In this document: positions 32,642 through 42,540 of the stretch, in pieces
How positions within the stretch are numbered: position 1 is the stretch's first letter
Layout of the letters: the number at the start of each line of letters is the position of its first letter
NCBI GenBank assembly: GCA_963605405.1
Contig: CAVCUP010000001.1
Span: forward strand, 149,813 to 213,812
Direction of reading: 5' to 3'
DNA: 64,000 nt
DNA from: Paratractidigestivibacter sp963605405
Lineage (GTDB): Bacteria > Actinomycetota > Coriobacteriia > Coriobacteriales > Atopobiaceae
Position numbers and translations under genes: made by a program
Notes under the pieces: generated by a model
Seen by the model: the letters and a program-made list of their open reading frames with translations, nothing else
Databases searched by the model: none
What the model was told of the DNA's origin: nothing

Positions 32642-34117
32642 ATGGCCTGCACAACCATCCTGGTCGGCAAGAGGGCAAGCTACGACGGCTCGACCATCAT
32701 CGCGCGCAACGAGGACTGCCCCTCGGGCGAGTTCTGCGAGAAGCGCTTCTCGGTAAGCGACGCCGCCGGCAAGAAGACCTACAAGAGCGTGATCTCCCAT
32801 CTCGAGGTCGCGCTGCCCGATGGCGGCGTCCGCTACACCTGCATGCCGAACGCCGACCTCAAGGAGGGGCTCTGGGAGGCCGCCGGCGTGAACGCGCGCA
32901 ACGTCGCCATGACGGCCACCGAGACCCTCACCACCAACGAGCGCGTGCTCGCCGCGGACCCGCTCGTGGCATACAGGCCGGCCGCGGGCGCCCCGGGCGA
33001 GGACGGCTATGAGCCCGAGGTCGCGGGCGGCATCGGCGAGGAGGACATGGTCACCCTCGTGCTGCCCTACGCGACGAGCGCCCGCGACGGCGTCCTGCGC
33101 CTGGGGGCGCTTCTCGCCGAGCACGGCACCTACGAGATGAACGGCATCGCGTTCTCGGACGTCGACGAGATCTGGTGGCTCGAGACCGTGGGCGGCCACC
33201 ACTGGATCGCCCGGCGCGTGCCCGACGACTGCTACGTGACCATGCCGAACCAGCTGGGCCTCGACTCCTTCGACCTGGACGACGCTCTCGGCGAGGGCCG
33301 CGAGCACCTCTGCTCCCCCGACCTGCGCGAGTTCATCGAGAAGAACCATCTCGACCTCAGCCTCGACGGGCGCCTCAACCCCCGCGACGCCTTCGGCAGC
33401 CGCTCGGACGCCGACCATGTGTACAACACGCCGCGCGCCTGGGACATGCAGCGCTATCTCAACCCGAGCGCGGGCCCCTGGGAGACGGCGGCGGCCCACG
33501 AGGAGTTCGGCCCCGAGTCCGATGTCCTGCCGTGGGCGCGCGTGCCGGAGCGCAAGGTCACGATCGAGGACGTCAAGCACGTGCTCAGCCTCCACTACCA
33601 GGGCACGGTTTACGACCCCTACGGCCGCATCGGCACGCCGGCGACGCGCGGGCTCTATCGCCCCATAGGCATCAACCGCAACTGCCAGCTCGCCGTGCTC
33701 CAGATCCGCCCGTACGTCGACGAGGAGCACCGAGCGCTTCAGTGGATCGCGCTGGGAAGCAACGCCTTCAACGCGCTGGTGCCCTTCTACACGCAGGTGG
33801 ACGACGTTCCCGAGTACGTGAAGAGCACGCCCAAGACCCCCACGACCGAGAGCTTCTACTGGGCCAACCGCCTCATCGGCGCGATGGCCGACGCGAGCTA
33901 CAGCGCCTGCCTGCCGCACGTCGAGCGCTACCAGGAGAAGCTCCAGTCGGAGGCCACGCGCCTGGTGCTCTTGGCCGACGAGTCGGGCGCGGACGTGTCC
34001 GAGACGAACCGGGCCATCGCCGACGAGGCGCGCAAGCGCACCGACTGCCTGCTCTCCCACGTGCTCTTCGAGCGTAGCCGAGAGATGCGCAACGGCTTCT
34101 CCCGCTCCGACAACTAG
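32642..34117 (+). CDS. pepD: C69-family dipeptidase
   Basis: 491 residues. It begins MACTTILVGKRASYDGSTII: after removal of the first two residues Cys3 would be the N-terminal nucleophile of this Ntn-hydrolase family, and ARNEDC supplies further active-site residues. Members cut a wide range of dipeptides. No export signal, so it is cytoplasmic and suits peptides brought in by an Opp system such as that at 39450-45239. AGGAGG lies ahead of the ATG. Array B locus 3 follows its end. Confidence 0.93.
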   Translation: MACTTILVGKRASYDGSTIIARNEDCPSGEFCEKRFSVSDAAGKKTYKSVISHLEVALPDGGVRYTCMPNADLKEGLWEAAGVNARNVAMTATETLTTNERVLAADPLVAYRPAAGAPGEDGYEPEVAGGIGEEDMVTLVLPYATSARDGVLRLGALLAEHGTYEMNGIAFSDVDEIWWLETVGGHHWIARRVPDDCYVTMPNQLGLDSFDLDDALGEGREHLCSPDLREFIEKNHLDLSLDGRLNPRDAFGSRSDADHVYNTPRAWDMQRYLNPSAGPWETAAAHEEFGPESDVLPWARVPERKVTIEDVKHVLSLHYQGTVYDPYGRIGTPATRGLYRPIGINRNCQLAVLQIRPYVDEEHRALQWIALGSNAFNALVPFYTQVDDVPEYVKSTPKTPTTESFYWANRLIGAMADASYSACLPHVERYQEKLQSEATRLVLLADESGADVSETNRAIADEARKRTDCLLSHVLFERSREMRNGFSRSDN

Positions 34118-34301
34118 CGACGCGGGGGCGCGAGGCGCCGAGGCGTCGCGGGCCGGGCTCCTGCGGACGGGACGCCTGAAGTCGGTGCGCTCGCAGTCGG
34201 GGTGCCCACGATCGGTCCCGTAAGCGATTCGGGCACGAGGGGCGCTCGGGCCTCGCCCGATCGGCTCCGGCCAGGCAGTTTCTCGCCACCTCATCGGAGA
34301 C

Positions 34302-34495
34302 GCTAAGAAAACGCCCCTGCTGGCATGCACATGGTGCCAGCAGGGGCGTTTTCTTAGCGGACCGGGCGTTTTCCATGCCAGCGGACGGGATTTCTTAGCA
34401 ATCCGGCCTTGTTCCATGCCAGCGGATAGGATTTCTTGGCAGGTCGAACGCGTCCCATGCCAGCAGACGCGATTCCTTAGCAGGTCGAGCGCTAA
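34302..34495. repeat. 41-bp periodic inverted array, family B, locus 3
   Basis: TGCCAGC cores start at 34335, 34376, 34417 and 34458, exactly 41 apart. One inverted core lies at 34321, 14 bases from the first direct core, making a hairpin with arms that start GCTAAGAAAACGCCCCTGC. The last unit runs into the stop codon of the convergent gene at 34492. The hairpin with its TTTTCTTAG tail could terminate the dipeptidase transcript. Confidence 0.93.
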
Positions 34496-34947
34496 ATCCT
34501 GTCGTCCCTCACATCCGCGCGATCGTCGACCGGCTCCTTCTCGCCGCAGAGCGAAAGGCCGTAGAAGACGCCGAAGAGCACGTAGAGCACCGGGACCATC
34601 ATGGCTACGATGAGCATCGCCGCGAAGGCGGTGGCTATGGCCTTGGGCAGCGCCGGGATGGCCAGCGGCGAGAGCATGAGCAGGGCCACCGGCACCACGC
34701 CGAGAACGCGCCAGACGATCCGCGCCATGTGCGTGAGCTCGAGCTGGAACTTATTCACGAGCAAGGTGGTCACGAGGGCCGCGACGGAGAACGCGCCGAC
34801 CGGGCGCGAGAAGATGCTCAGCGCGAGGACGAAGGTGCCCTCACCGAGGTCATTGCCCTGCGCGGCGGCCCAAACAAGAAACGCTATGCAGGCAACCGAG
34901 AGGGCCCCCCAAACGATGACGTTCGCCAGATACGTGCTTTTCTTCAT
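34492..34947 (-). CDS. Small membrane protein of unknown function, four helices
   Basis: 151 residues with hydrophobic segments at about 7-27, 38-62, 76-100 and 106-130, a short hydrophilic N terminus (MKKSTYLANV) and an acidic tail (EKEPVDDRADVRDD). I recognise no family. GAGGAG lies ahead of the ATG at 34947; an upstream extension is unsupported. It is divergent from the hemolysin III gene. Its stop codon lies inside the last unit of a family B repeat array. Confidence 0.6.
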   Translation of the reverse strand: MKKSTYLANVIVWGALSVACIAFLVWAAAQGNDLGEGTFVLALSIFSRPVGAFSVAALVTTLLVNKFQLELTHMARIVWRVLGVVPVALLMLSPLAIPALPKAIATAFAAMLIVAMMVPVLYVLFGVFYGLSLCGEKEPVDDRADVRDDRI

Positions 34948-35047
34948 GCCATGACTCCTCAACGGCTCTGGGGTATGCTCGAAGCAGCTCACAAGTATAA
35001 CCTCGGGCGCCGAGCGCCCAACAGGCCTTCCGAAGGAGACAACCATA

Positions 35048-35719
35048 ATGACAAACGACCAGGGCAGCGCCATGCAGGCCAAGCCTCGCCGTCGCTACAC
35101 CGTCGGCGAGGAGGTGGCCAACTCGGTCTCTCACGGCGTCGGGGCGGCCCTCAGCGTGGCCGTGCTCGTGCTACTCATCGTTCGCGCGGTCGCGGACGGC
35201 GGCGGCACGCGGCTCGCGGCGGCCCTGCTCATGGGCATCGGGCTTCTCGTCGAGTATCTCTTCTCCACGCTCTACCACGCCATCGCGCCGGAAGGGGCCA
35301 AGCGCGTGTTCCGCGTGCTCGACCACTGCGGCATCTACCTGCTCATCGCCGGCAGCTACGCCCCCTTCGCCCTCGTGGCCCTCGGCGAGCGCGGCGGCAT
35401 CGTGCTCGGAATCGTGGTGTGGGCCATCGCGGCCGTCGGAATCGTCCTCGAGTGCTTCCTGCGCGAGCGACAGCCCAAATGGCTCACCGTGCTGATCTAT
35501 GTAGTGCTCGGCTGGCTCGTCATCTTCCGCGTGGGCGACCTCTACGAGGTGATGCCCGCGGGCGGATTCTGGCTGCTCGTGGCCGGGGGCGTGAGCTACA
35601 CGGTCGGTGCGCTCTTCTATATCCCGAAGAATGTCCGCTACCTGCACTTCGTTTTCCATCTCTTTACCCTGGCCGGCAGCGTCTGCATCACGCTCAGCGC
35701 GCTGCTGTTCGTGCTCTAG
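35048..35719 (+). CDS. Hemolysin III / TrhA-type membrane protein
   Basis: 223 residues with seven hydrophobic helices. Conserved histidines and neighbours of the family are present: SVSHGVGA in helix 1, STLYHAI in helix 2, VLDHCGIYLLIAGSYAPF in helix 3 and VFHLFTLAGS in the last. The family (PAQR-related) is linked to membrane energetics or lipid homeostasis in some bacteria; hemolysis is not a safe inference. AAGGAGAC precedes the ATG. It is followed by family A repeats. Confidence 0.9.
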   Translation: MTNDQGSAMQAKPRRRYTVGEEVANSVSHGVGAALSVAVLVLLIVRAVADGGGTRLAAALLMGIGLLVEYLFSTLYHAIAPEGAKRVFRVLDHCGIYLLIAGSYAPFALVALGERGGIVLGIVVWAIAAVGIVLECFLRERQPKWLTVLIYVVLGWLVIFRVGDLYEVMPAGGFWLLVAGGVSYTVGALFYIPKNVRYLHFVFHLFTLAGSVCITLSALLFVL

Positions 35720-35759
35720 CCCAAGGCGCCGTTTGCCCGCGGCGCTCCACGAAAAGTTT

Positions 35760-36070
35760 CCGCGCCCCGGAAGCGCGCCGCGCAGCAATGATCACACCTC
35801 TCGAGCCCTAAAAAAACGCCGCGCAGTAACGACCGTACCTCTCGAGCCCTAAAGGCACGCCGCGCAGTAACGACAGCCGCATACGAGCCCTAAAAATACG
35901 CCGCGCAGCAACGATTTGTTACTGCGCGGCGTCGTTTTTGAGCGCGAGGATCAAATAGATTACTGCACAGCGCGTTTACAGGGCTCAGCTGGCAAGAAGG
36001 TTGCTGCGCGGCGCATCTCCAGGGCTCAGGCGGCAAGAAGGTTGCTGCGCGACGCGATCCCAGGGCGCGG
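35760..36070. repeat. 41-bp periodic inverted array, family A, locus 2 (4 + 4 units)
   Basis: CGCCGCGCAG occurs at 35776, 35817, 35858 and 35899, and its inverse CTGCGCGGCG (with variants) at 35922, 35963, 36004 and 36045; all steps are exactly 41. The four left copies mirror the four right copies, and the innermost cores again lie 20 bases apart as in the other two family A loci. A box related to GAGCCCTAAA (inverse TTTCAGGGCTC) sits next to each core. It lies between the convergent hemolysin III and zinc-ribbon genes. Confidence 0.95.
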
Positions 36071-36128
36071 GCAGCGCGCAACTCTCTTTGAACCCCGTCC
36101 TCAGCTCGAGATAAGTCGCAGACAGAAC

Positions 36129-36248
36129 GCAAGAAGGCCCCTCTCACTTGCTCCGCCCGCAGTTCCGCATGAGCCGGAGGCGACTTAATGTCGCCTCCGC
36201 GCGAACAGGACTGTTTGAGGACGGAGTAAGCGAGAGGGGCCTTCTTGC
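36129..36248. repeat. 120-bp fold-back element
   Basis: The outer arms (36129-36157 and about 36219-36248) pair over 29 bases with about three mismatches and begin GCAAGAAGGCCCCTCTC. An inner perfect hairpin has GGAGGCGAC at 36176-36184 and GTCGCCTCC at 36190-36198. CCGTCCTCA at 36095-36103 could also pair with TGAGGACGG at 36216-36224, giving an alternative fold. It ends 18 bases from the stop of the zinc-ribbon gene and may act as terminator or be a MITE-like element. Confidence 0.7.
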
Positions 36249-36265
36249 AAGCAGCGCGCGGAAGC

Positions 36266-36697
36266 CTACGACTTGACCTCGAACTTCTCGCGGCACTTCG
36301 GGCACGTGACCCGCAGGTGCCCCTTACCGCGAGGGACACGCATCTTCTGCCCGCAGTTCGAGCACTTGACGTGCTTGTACTGCTTCGCCTCGACCAAGGC
36401 GCCCTTGGGGTTCTGGAGCCACGGACGCGCGGGGCCGACGGCCTTGAGGAACGCGGCGTTCTCGCGCGAGCGCGCGGAGAGGTTCTTGGATTGGATGCGG
36501 AACCCGGCATACACGATAAGGGCGAGCGCGAACCAGCCGACCCAGCCCACGCGGGCGAAGATGTTGATGATCACGAGGATAAGGGCGACGTATACGCAGG
36601 TCATCGCGATATCGTCGGGGCCCTGACGTCCCTGAAGCCACTGAATCGCCTTGCGCTGGGCCTCATCCATCTTCTTCTGCCAGTCGTTGTTCGCCAT
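36266..36697 (-). CDS. Membrane protein with C-terminal zinc ribbon
   Basis: 143 residues. Two hydrophobic helices (about 31-48 and 51-67) are followed by a basic cytoplasmic part and a zinc ribbon with Cys112, Cys115, Cys132 and Cys135 (CSNCGQKMRVPRGKGHLRVTCPKC, MJ0042-type: it is the kind found in zinc-ribbon domains that precede regulatory membrane proteins). I do not recognise the family by name and function is unknown. The gene is preceded by GGAACC and is 120 bases downstream of the M42 peptidase gene on the same strand. Confidence 0.75.
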   Translation of the reverse strand: MANNDWQKKMDEAQRKAIQWLQGRQGPDDIAMTCVYVALILVIINIFARVGWVGWFALALIVYAGFRIQSKNLSARSRENAAFLKAVGPARPWLQNPKGALVEAKQYKHVKCSNCGQKMRVPRGKGHLRVTCPKCREKFEVKS

Positions 36698-36817
36698 GAG
36701 CGGGTGGTTCCTTTCACATATCCAAGCAAAAGCGCGGCCGCCTCCGACCGCGCCCGCGAGTCACAAACGATTTCTTACCCAAACCGCCTATAGTCTACAC
36801 CGCTGCGCATCTGCGGA

Positions 36818-37879
36818 TCAGCGGCCCACACCCATCACATAAGCTCGAGCGAGCTTCTCGGTCTCCACAATCGCGTCGACGTGGCAGCGCTCGCGGCCGT
36901 GGGTGTTGAGGCACGCCATGCCGAACGCGCCGCTGGCCAGGTCGTTCGCGGTGAAGTACGCCGCGTTGGCGTCGGTGGAATAGTGGAAGCACACCTGGGT
37001 GTTCCACTTGCCCTCGTCGCAGGCCTCCTCGGCGCACGCGATGAGCGTGTTGGTGAGGTTCCAGTCGTAGGGGCCCTTGGCGTCAGAGGCGATGACGCCG
37101 ACGCTGTGCTCGTCGGAGTCGTAGTCGGGCCCGAGCAGGGTGATGTCGACCGCGACGTACTCGGAAACCTCGCTCGGCACCCAGGTGCCGCCGTTGCCAA
37201 TCTCCTCGTGGATGGGGAACGCGAAGAGCGTGTCGTAGGCAGGCGCCTGGCCGCTCTCGCGCAGCCAGTCGAGCACGTCGAGAAGGACCGCGACGGCGGC
37301 CTTGTCGTCGATGTGACGGCTCACGATGTAGCCGTTGTCGAACTCCTCGAAGTGCGGGTCGATGCCCACGAAGGCACCCTCCGTCACGCCGAGCGCGCGG
37401 GCATCCTCAGGCGACTTGACGTCGGCGATGAGCGAGACGGACATGTGGTTCTCGTCGCGCTCGGTCGTGCGGCAGTCTTCGAAGACGTGGACGGAGTGGT
37501 GGTCGCAGATGACCTGGCCGGCAAGGGCGCGCCCGTCGCGGCAGAGCACAGTGCAGGTCTCGCCCTCGATGCTGTGGTAGTTGATGCCGCCGAGCTGGCG
37601 CACGCGCAGGGTGCCGTCGTCGTTGAAGCCGCGCACGACGAGGCCGATGGTGTCGAGGTGGGCGCCTATAAGCACCGTCTTCGAGCTGTCTTGGCCAACA
37701 ACGCGCACGTAGGCCGTGGCCTTGTTGTCGGTGAACATCTCGTAGCCCATCTCGGCGAGCGTGTCGCCGAGCCACGCGTGGATCTCGGGGTAGTAACCCA
37801 CGGGACTGTCGACCTCGACGCACTCGCGCAGCAGGCGCGTGAGCTTGACCGGGTCGATGGTCTCGAGCTGAAGGTCCAT
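36818..37879 (-). CDS. M42-family aminopeptidase
   Basis: 353 residues of the M42 (glutamyl aminopeptidase/endoglucanase-M-like) family. Metal and catalytic motifs are GAHLDTIG, HIDDKAAVAVLLD, PIHEEIGNGG and the late TDANAAYF, in the expected order, with the PDZ-like insertion between the first and second. It forms large oligomers that trim amino acids from peptides in the cytoplasm. TTAGGAGC precedes the chosen ATG. It sits in the peptidase-rich part of the window beside pepT and opp. Confidence 0.92.
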   Translation of the reverse strand: MDLQLETIDPVKLTRLLRECVEVDSPVGYYPEIHAWLGDTLAEMGYEMFTDNKATAYVRVVGQDSSKTVLIGAHLDTIGLVVRGFNDDGTLRVRQLGGINYHSIEGETCTVLCRDGRALAGQVICDHHSVHVFEDCRTTERDENHMSVSLIADVKSPEDARALGVTEGAFVGIDPHFEEFDNGYIVSRHIDDKAAVAVLLDVLDWLRESGQAPAYDTLFAFPIHEEIGNGGTWVPSEVSEYVAVDITLLGPDYDSDEHSVGVIASDAKGPYDWNLTNTLIACAEEACDEGKWNTQVCFHYSTDANAAYFTANDLASGAFGMACLNTHGRERCHVDAIVETEKLARAYVMGVGR

Positions 37880-38051
37880 GTTTGCTCCTAACATAAGGAA
37901 TTGATCTACTTGGGAAGAGGCGCGGAAACCCCTGGGCGGGGTGACCCGGGCGAAGCCCCAGGGCCGCTGAGGCGCCCCGGATAGGGAGCGACGGGCCCGA
38001 CGACGCATGCGGCGGCACGCAAGGAGGGCAGGAGCCCCTAGACGGGGTGCC

Positions 38052-39305
38052 TCAGCGGCCCTGGGGCCGGGCGTAGAGGGCCACGAGCTCCTGCAGCATA
38101 TCCACCATCGCCTCGAGCTCCGGCACGGGCACGAACTCGCGCACGCCGTGGGCGTTGTAGTAGCACGCCGAGAGATTCGCGCAGGGGAAGCCGCGGAACG
38201 AAAGCTGGCTGCCGTCGGTGCCGCCGCGCATGGGGATGCAGCGCATCTCTTCGCCGATGGACGCGTAGGCCGCGCGGGCGTTGTCGATGAGGTGCGCGTA
38301 CTCGGGGCGCGTGACCACGTCGGCGAGATTGTGGTACTGGTCGGAGATCTCGATCTCGAGCACGCCCTCCCCCATCTGGGAGTTCACCATCTCCACGGCG
38401 GCGCGCATCTGGTCCTTGCGGCTCTCGACCTTGGCCTGGTCATGGTCGCGGATGATGTAGTCGGCCGCGGCCTCCTCGCAGTCGCCGCTCATGCGCTCGA
38501 GATAGAAGAAGCCGTCGTAGCCGTCGGTGAACTCAGGGCGCTCGGCCGCCGGAAGCATCTGGTGGAAGCGCATGATGGCCTCGGAGGCGTTGATCATCAT
38601 GCCCTTGGCCGTGCCCGTGTGGCAAGAAAGGCCATGCGCGCGGACCTTGGCCTCGGCCGCGTTGAACGTCTCGTAGCAGAACTCTCCGAGCGGGCCGCCG
38701 TCGATGGTGTAGCCGAACTCGGCCCCGAACTTCTCGAGGTCGAGAAGCGCCGCGCCATGCCCGATCTCCTCGTCCGGCACGAACGAGAGCGCGAGGCGCG
38801 GGTGCGGAAGCGACGGGTCGGCCTTCAGGCGCGCGAGGAGCGACACGACCATGGCGTCGCCGGCCTTGTCGTCGCCGCCGAGCAGCGAGGTGCCGTCGGT
38901 GGTCACGATGTCGTAGCCGGCCATCTGCGCGAGCCGCGGGTTCGTCTCCGGGGAGACGGCGACCTCGCGCCCGTCGCGCCCGGTGCCGATGACGAGCTTG
39001 CCGCCCTCGTAATGCTTGACCTCGGGGTGCACGGGTGACCCGTAGCTCTGCCACGCCGTGTCGATATGGCAGCAGAACCCCAGGCACGGCAGGTCCTCGG
39101 CGCCCGCGGAGGCGGGCCAGTGGGCCGTCACGTAGGCGTGCTTGTCGACCTCGACGTCCTCGGCGCCGAGCTCGCGCAGGTCGGCCGCGATGACGTTCGC
39201 GATGTCGAACTGCGTCTCGGTCGAGGGCACGTGGTCGGCCGTCAGCGGGTTCGACTGCGACGGCACCTCGCAGTAGCGGATAAAGCGATCAAGAACATCA
39301 GACAT
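38052..39305 (-). CDS. pepT: Peptidase T (tripeptidase)
   Basis: 417 residues, standard for PepT of the M20B group. GFCCHIDTAWQSYG, LLGGDDKAGDAMVV, LSFVPDEEIGHGAALLDLEKFGAEFGYTIDGG and IPMRGGTDGSQLSFRGFPCANL are diagnostic, with the two-zinc ligand set complete. It removes the N-terminal residue from tripeptides. AAGG lies nine bases before the ATG at 39305; an earlier in-frame ATG is too close to that site. Located between the M42 peptidase and the opp operon. Confidence 0.96.
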   Translation of the reverse strand: MSDVLDRFIRYCEVPSQSNPLTADHVPSTETQFDIANVIAADLRELGAEDVEVDKHAYVTAHWPASAGAEDLPCLGFCCHIDTAWQSYGSPVHPEVKHYEGGKLVIGTGRDGREVAVSPETNPRLAQMAGYDIVTTDGTSLLGGDDKAGDAMVVSLLARLKADPSLPHPRLALSFVPDEEIGHGAALLDLEKFGAEFGYTIDGGPLGEFCYETFNAAEAKVRAHGLSCHTGTAKGMMINASEAIMRFHQMLPAAERPEFTDGYDGFFYLERMSGDCEEAAADYIIRDHDQAKVESRKDQMRAAVEMVNSQMGEGVLEIEISDQYHNLADVVTRPEYAHLIDNARAAYASIGEEMRCIPMRGGTDGSQLSFRGFPCANLSACYYNAHGVREFVPVPELEAMVDMLQELVALYARPQGR

Positions 39306-39371
39306 GAAGTCCATCCTTCTTTCCATAAGGACGTGGAAGATCCGCACTCGATGATAAACCCCGTAAAGCGA

Positions 39372-39405
39372 GCGCGCCCCCACGGCGTCGACCGCAGGGG
39401 CGCGC
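39372..39405 (-). terminator. Probable terminator of the opp operon
   Basis: GCGCGCCCC (39372-39380) and GGGGCGCGC (39397-39405) form a strong stem 45 bases beyond the oppF stop codon. On the minus strand it is followed by TCGCTTTAC, a poor T-run, so efficiency is uncertain. Confidence 0.55.
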
Positions 39406-39449
39406 AATTGCGATGCTCCGCAAAGAAGGCCAGGCTAGCAGCCGCGGGC

Positions 39450-40493
39450 CTACGCCTCGGCGACCGCGATCTCCACGTGCTCACGCTCGGCGTCGTTAAG
39501 CCCCTCGTCGAAGAGATGGCAGGCGCACTTGTGGCCGGGCTTGACCTCGCGGAACTCCGGCTCGCGCTCGCAGCATACCTTCATGCAGTGCTTGCAGCGG
39601 GTATGGAAGACGCAGCCAGCGGGCGGGTTCGTCGGCGAGGGAACGTCGCCCTCCAGGACCTTCTTGTCCTGGATGCGCTCGTGGCGGATGCGCGGGATGA
39701 CGTCGAGGAGCGCCTTGGTGTAGGGGTGCAGCGGCTCGTCGAAGAGGTCCTCTTTGCTCGCGAGCTCCATCGTGTGGCCGAGGTACATAACCATGACGGT
39801 GTCGGAGATGTGCTTGACGACCGAGAGGTCATGGCTGATGAAGATGTAGGAGAGGCCCATCTGCTCCTGCAGCTTCTCGAGCAGGTTGATGACCTTGGCC
39901 TGGACCGAGACGTCGAGGGCCGAGACGGGCTCGTCGCAGACGACGATCTCGGGCTCGAGCACGATGGCGCGGGCGATGCCGATGCGCTGGCGCTGGCCGC
40001 CGGAGAACTCGTGCGGGTAACGGTACTTGAAGGCGAGGTCGAGGCCGACGGCCTCCATGATCTCCTCGACGCGGGCGTCGCGCTCGGCGCGCGTCTTGTA
40101 GGTGCCGGCGATGTCGATAGGCTCGGCGATGATGTCGGCCACCGTCATGCGCGGGTTCAGGGACGAGTACGGGTCCTGGAAGATGAGCTTCATCTTCTGG
40201 CGGGCGCGGGTAAGCTCGTCGCCCTTGAGCTTGGTGAAGTCCTCGCCGTCGAGCCAGACCTCGCCGGAGGTCGGCTCGGTCAGGCGCAGGACGCACTTGC
40301 CCGTGGTCGACTTGCCGCATCCGGACTCGCCGACGATGGCGAAGGTCTCGCCGCGGTGGACCTCGAAGGATGCGTCCTCAAGCGCGTGCACGCAGGCGTC
40401 GGACTTGGAGAACAGCCCCTTCTTGATGGGATAATGCTTGGTGAGGTGCTCGACCTTGAGCACCACGTCGTTGTTGCGGGCGTCTTTCGACAT
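39450..40493 (-). CDS. oppF: Oligopeptide ABC transporter ATPase OppF
   Basis: 347 residues: Walker A GESGCGKST, Q-loop FQDPYSSLNPRMTV, signature FSGGQRQR, Walker B VVCDEPVSALDVS, switch His in SHDLSV, and the Opp/Dpp-specific C-terminal extension with a Cys cluster (CVFHTRCKHCMKVCCEREPEF) that holds an Fe-S cluster in several dipeptide transporters. Last gene of oppABCDF; its start lies one base after the oppD stop. Confidence 0.95.
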   Translation of the reverse strand: MSKDARNNDVVLKVEHLTKHYPIKKGLFSKSDACVHALEDASFEVHRGETFAIVGESGCGKSTTGKCVLRLTEPTSGEVWLDGEDFTKLKGDELTRARQKMKLIFQDPYSSLNPRMTVADIIAEPIDIAGTYKTRAERDARVEEIMEAVGLDLAFKYRYPHEFSGGQRQRIGIARAIVLEPEIVVCDEPVSALDVSVQAKVINLLEKLQEQMGLSYIFISHDLSVVKHISDTVMVMYLGHTMELASKEDLFDEPLHPYTKALLDVIPRIRHERIQDKKVLEGDVPSPTNPPAGCVFHTRCKHCMKVCCEREPEFREVKPGHKCACHLFDEGLNDAEREHVEIAVAEA

Positions 40494-40494
40494 G

Positions 40495-41571
<1,077 letters not shown>

Positions 41572-41586
41572 GTGTATCTCCCCTCC

Positions 41587-42540
41587 TTAGGAGCGCATCT
41601 TGGGGTCGAGGGCGTCGCGCATGGCGTCGCCGAGGAGGTTGAAGGCCATGACCGTGATGATGATGGCCACGCCCGGGATCACGGAGTAGTATGTGCAGGT
41701 CTGGATATAGGGCTGAGAGGCGCTGATCATCTGGCCCCAGGAGCTCATCGGGGGCTGGACGCCGAGGCCGAGGAACGAAAGCGACGCCTCGGAGAGAATG
41801 GCGCTCGGGATACCCAGGGTCGAGACGACGATGAGGGTCGAGATGCAGTTGGGCAGCAGGTGCTTCAGGATGATGCGCATGGGCTTTCCGCCCGAGAGGA
41901 TGCAGCTCTGGATATACTCGGAGCCCTTGAGGCGCATGACATCGCCGCGGATAAGTCGCGCCGTCGAGGTCCAGCTCAGCAGGCCGAGCGCGACATAGAG
42001 GTTCACGAGGCCGGGGCCCATGGCGAACATCACGACGATGGCGAAGAGCAGGAACGGGAAGCTCGAGAAGACCTGGATCACGAACGAGATCACGGAGTCG
42101 ACCTTGCCGCCGAAGTAACCCGCGCACACGCCGGCGGTAAAGCCGATGACGACCGCGATGGCCTGCGAGACGACGCCGACGGAAAGCGAGATGCGGCAGC
42201 CGTAGATGACGCGCGAGAGGATGTCGCGGCCGTACTCGTCGGTGCCGAAGAGATGCGCCCCGCCGGGGGCCTTGAGCATGTTCGTGAGCTCCTGGGCATC
42301 CGGGTCGTAGGGCGCCAGCAGCGGCGCGAAGATGGCGATGAGCACGAGCAGGGCCACTATGACGAGGCAGACCATGCCCATCTTGTTCTTCTTGAAGATG
42401 TTCCAGCTCACGGCCCAGTAGCTCTGGGCGCGCTTCTTGGAGCCGGGCTTCTCGGCCGCGATGGCGGCGGAGGCGTCGGCGGCGACGCGCTCGGCCTTCT
42501 TGACGCGGGAGTCGTTCTTATCGCTCGAAAGAAGTCCCAT
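41587..42540 (-). CDS. oppC: Oligopeptide ABC transporter permease OppC
   Basis: 317 residues with six hydrophobic helices: a hydrophilic N terminus, WNIFKKNKMGMVCLVIVALLVLIAIFAP, the family block HLFGTDEYGRDILSRVIYGCRISL, and the ATPase-coupling EAA region (RGDVMRLKGSEYIQSCILSGG). Its start overlaps the oppB stop by one base. Confidence 0.95.
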   Translation of the reverse strand: MGLLSSDKNDSRVKKAERVAADASAAIAAEKPGSKKRAQSYWAVSWNIFKKNKMGMVCLVIVALLVLIAIFAPLLAPYDPDAQELTNMLKAPGGAHLFGTDEYGRDILSRVIYGCRISLSVGVVSQAIAVVIGFTAGVCAGYFGGKVDSVISFVIQVFSSFPFLLFAIVVMFAMGPGLVNLYVALGLLSWTSTARLIRGDVMRLKGSEYIQSCILSGGKPMRIILKHLLPNCISTLIVVSTLGIPSAILSEASLSFLGLGVQPPMSSWGQMISASQPYIQTCTYYSVIPGVAIIITVMAFNLLGDAMRDALDPKMRS

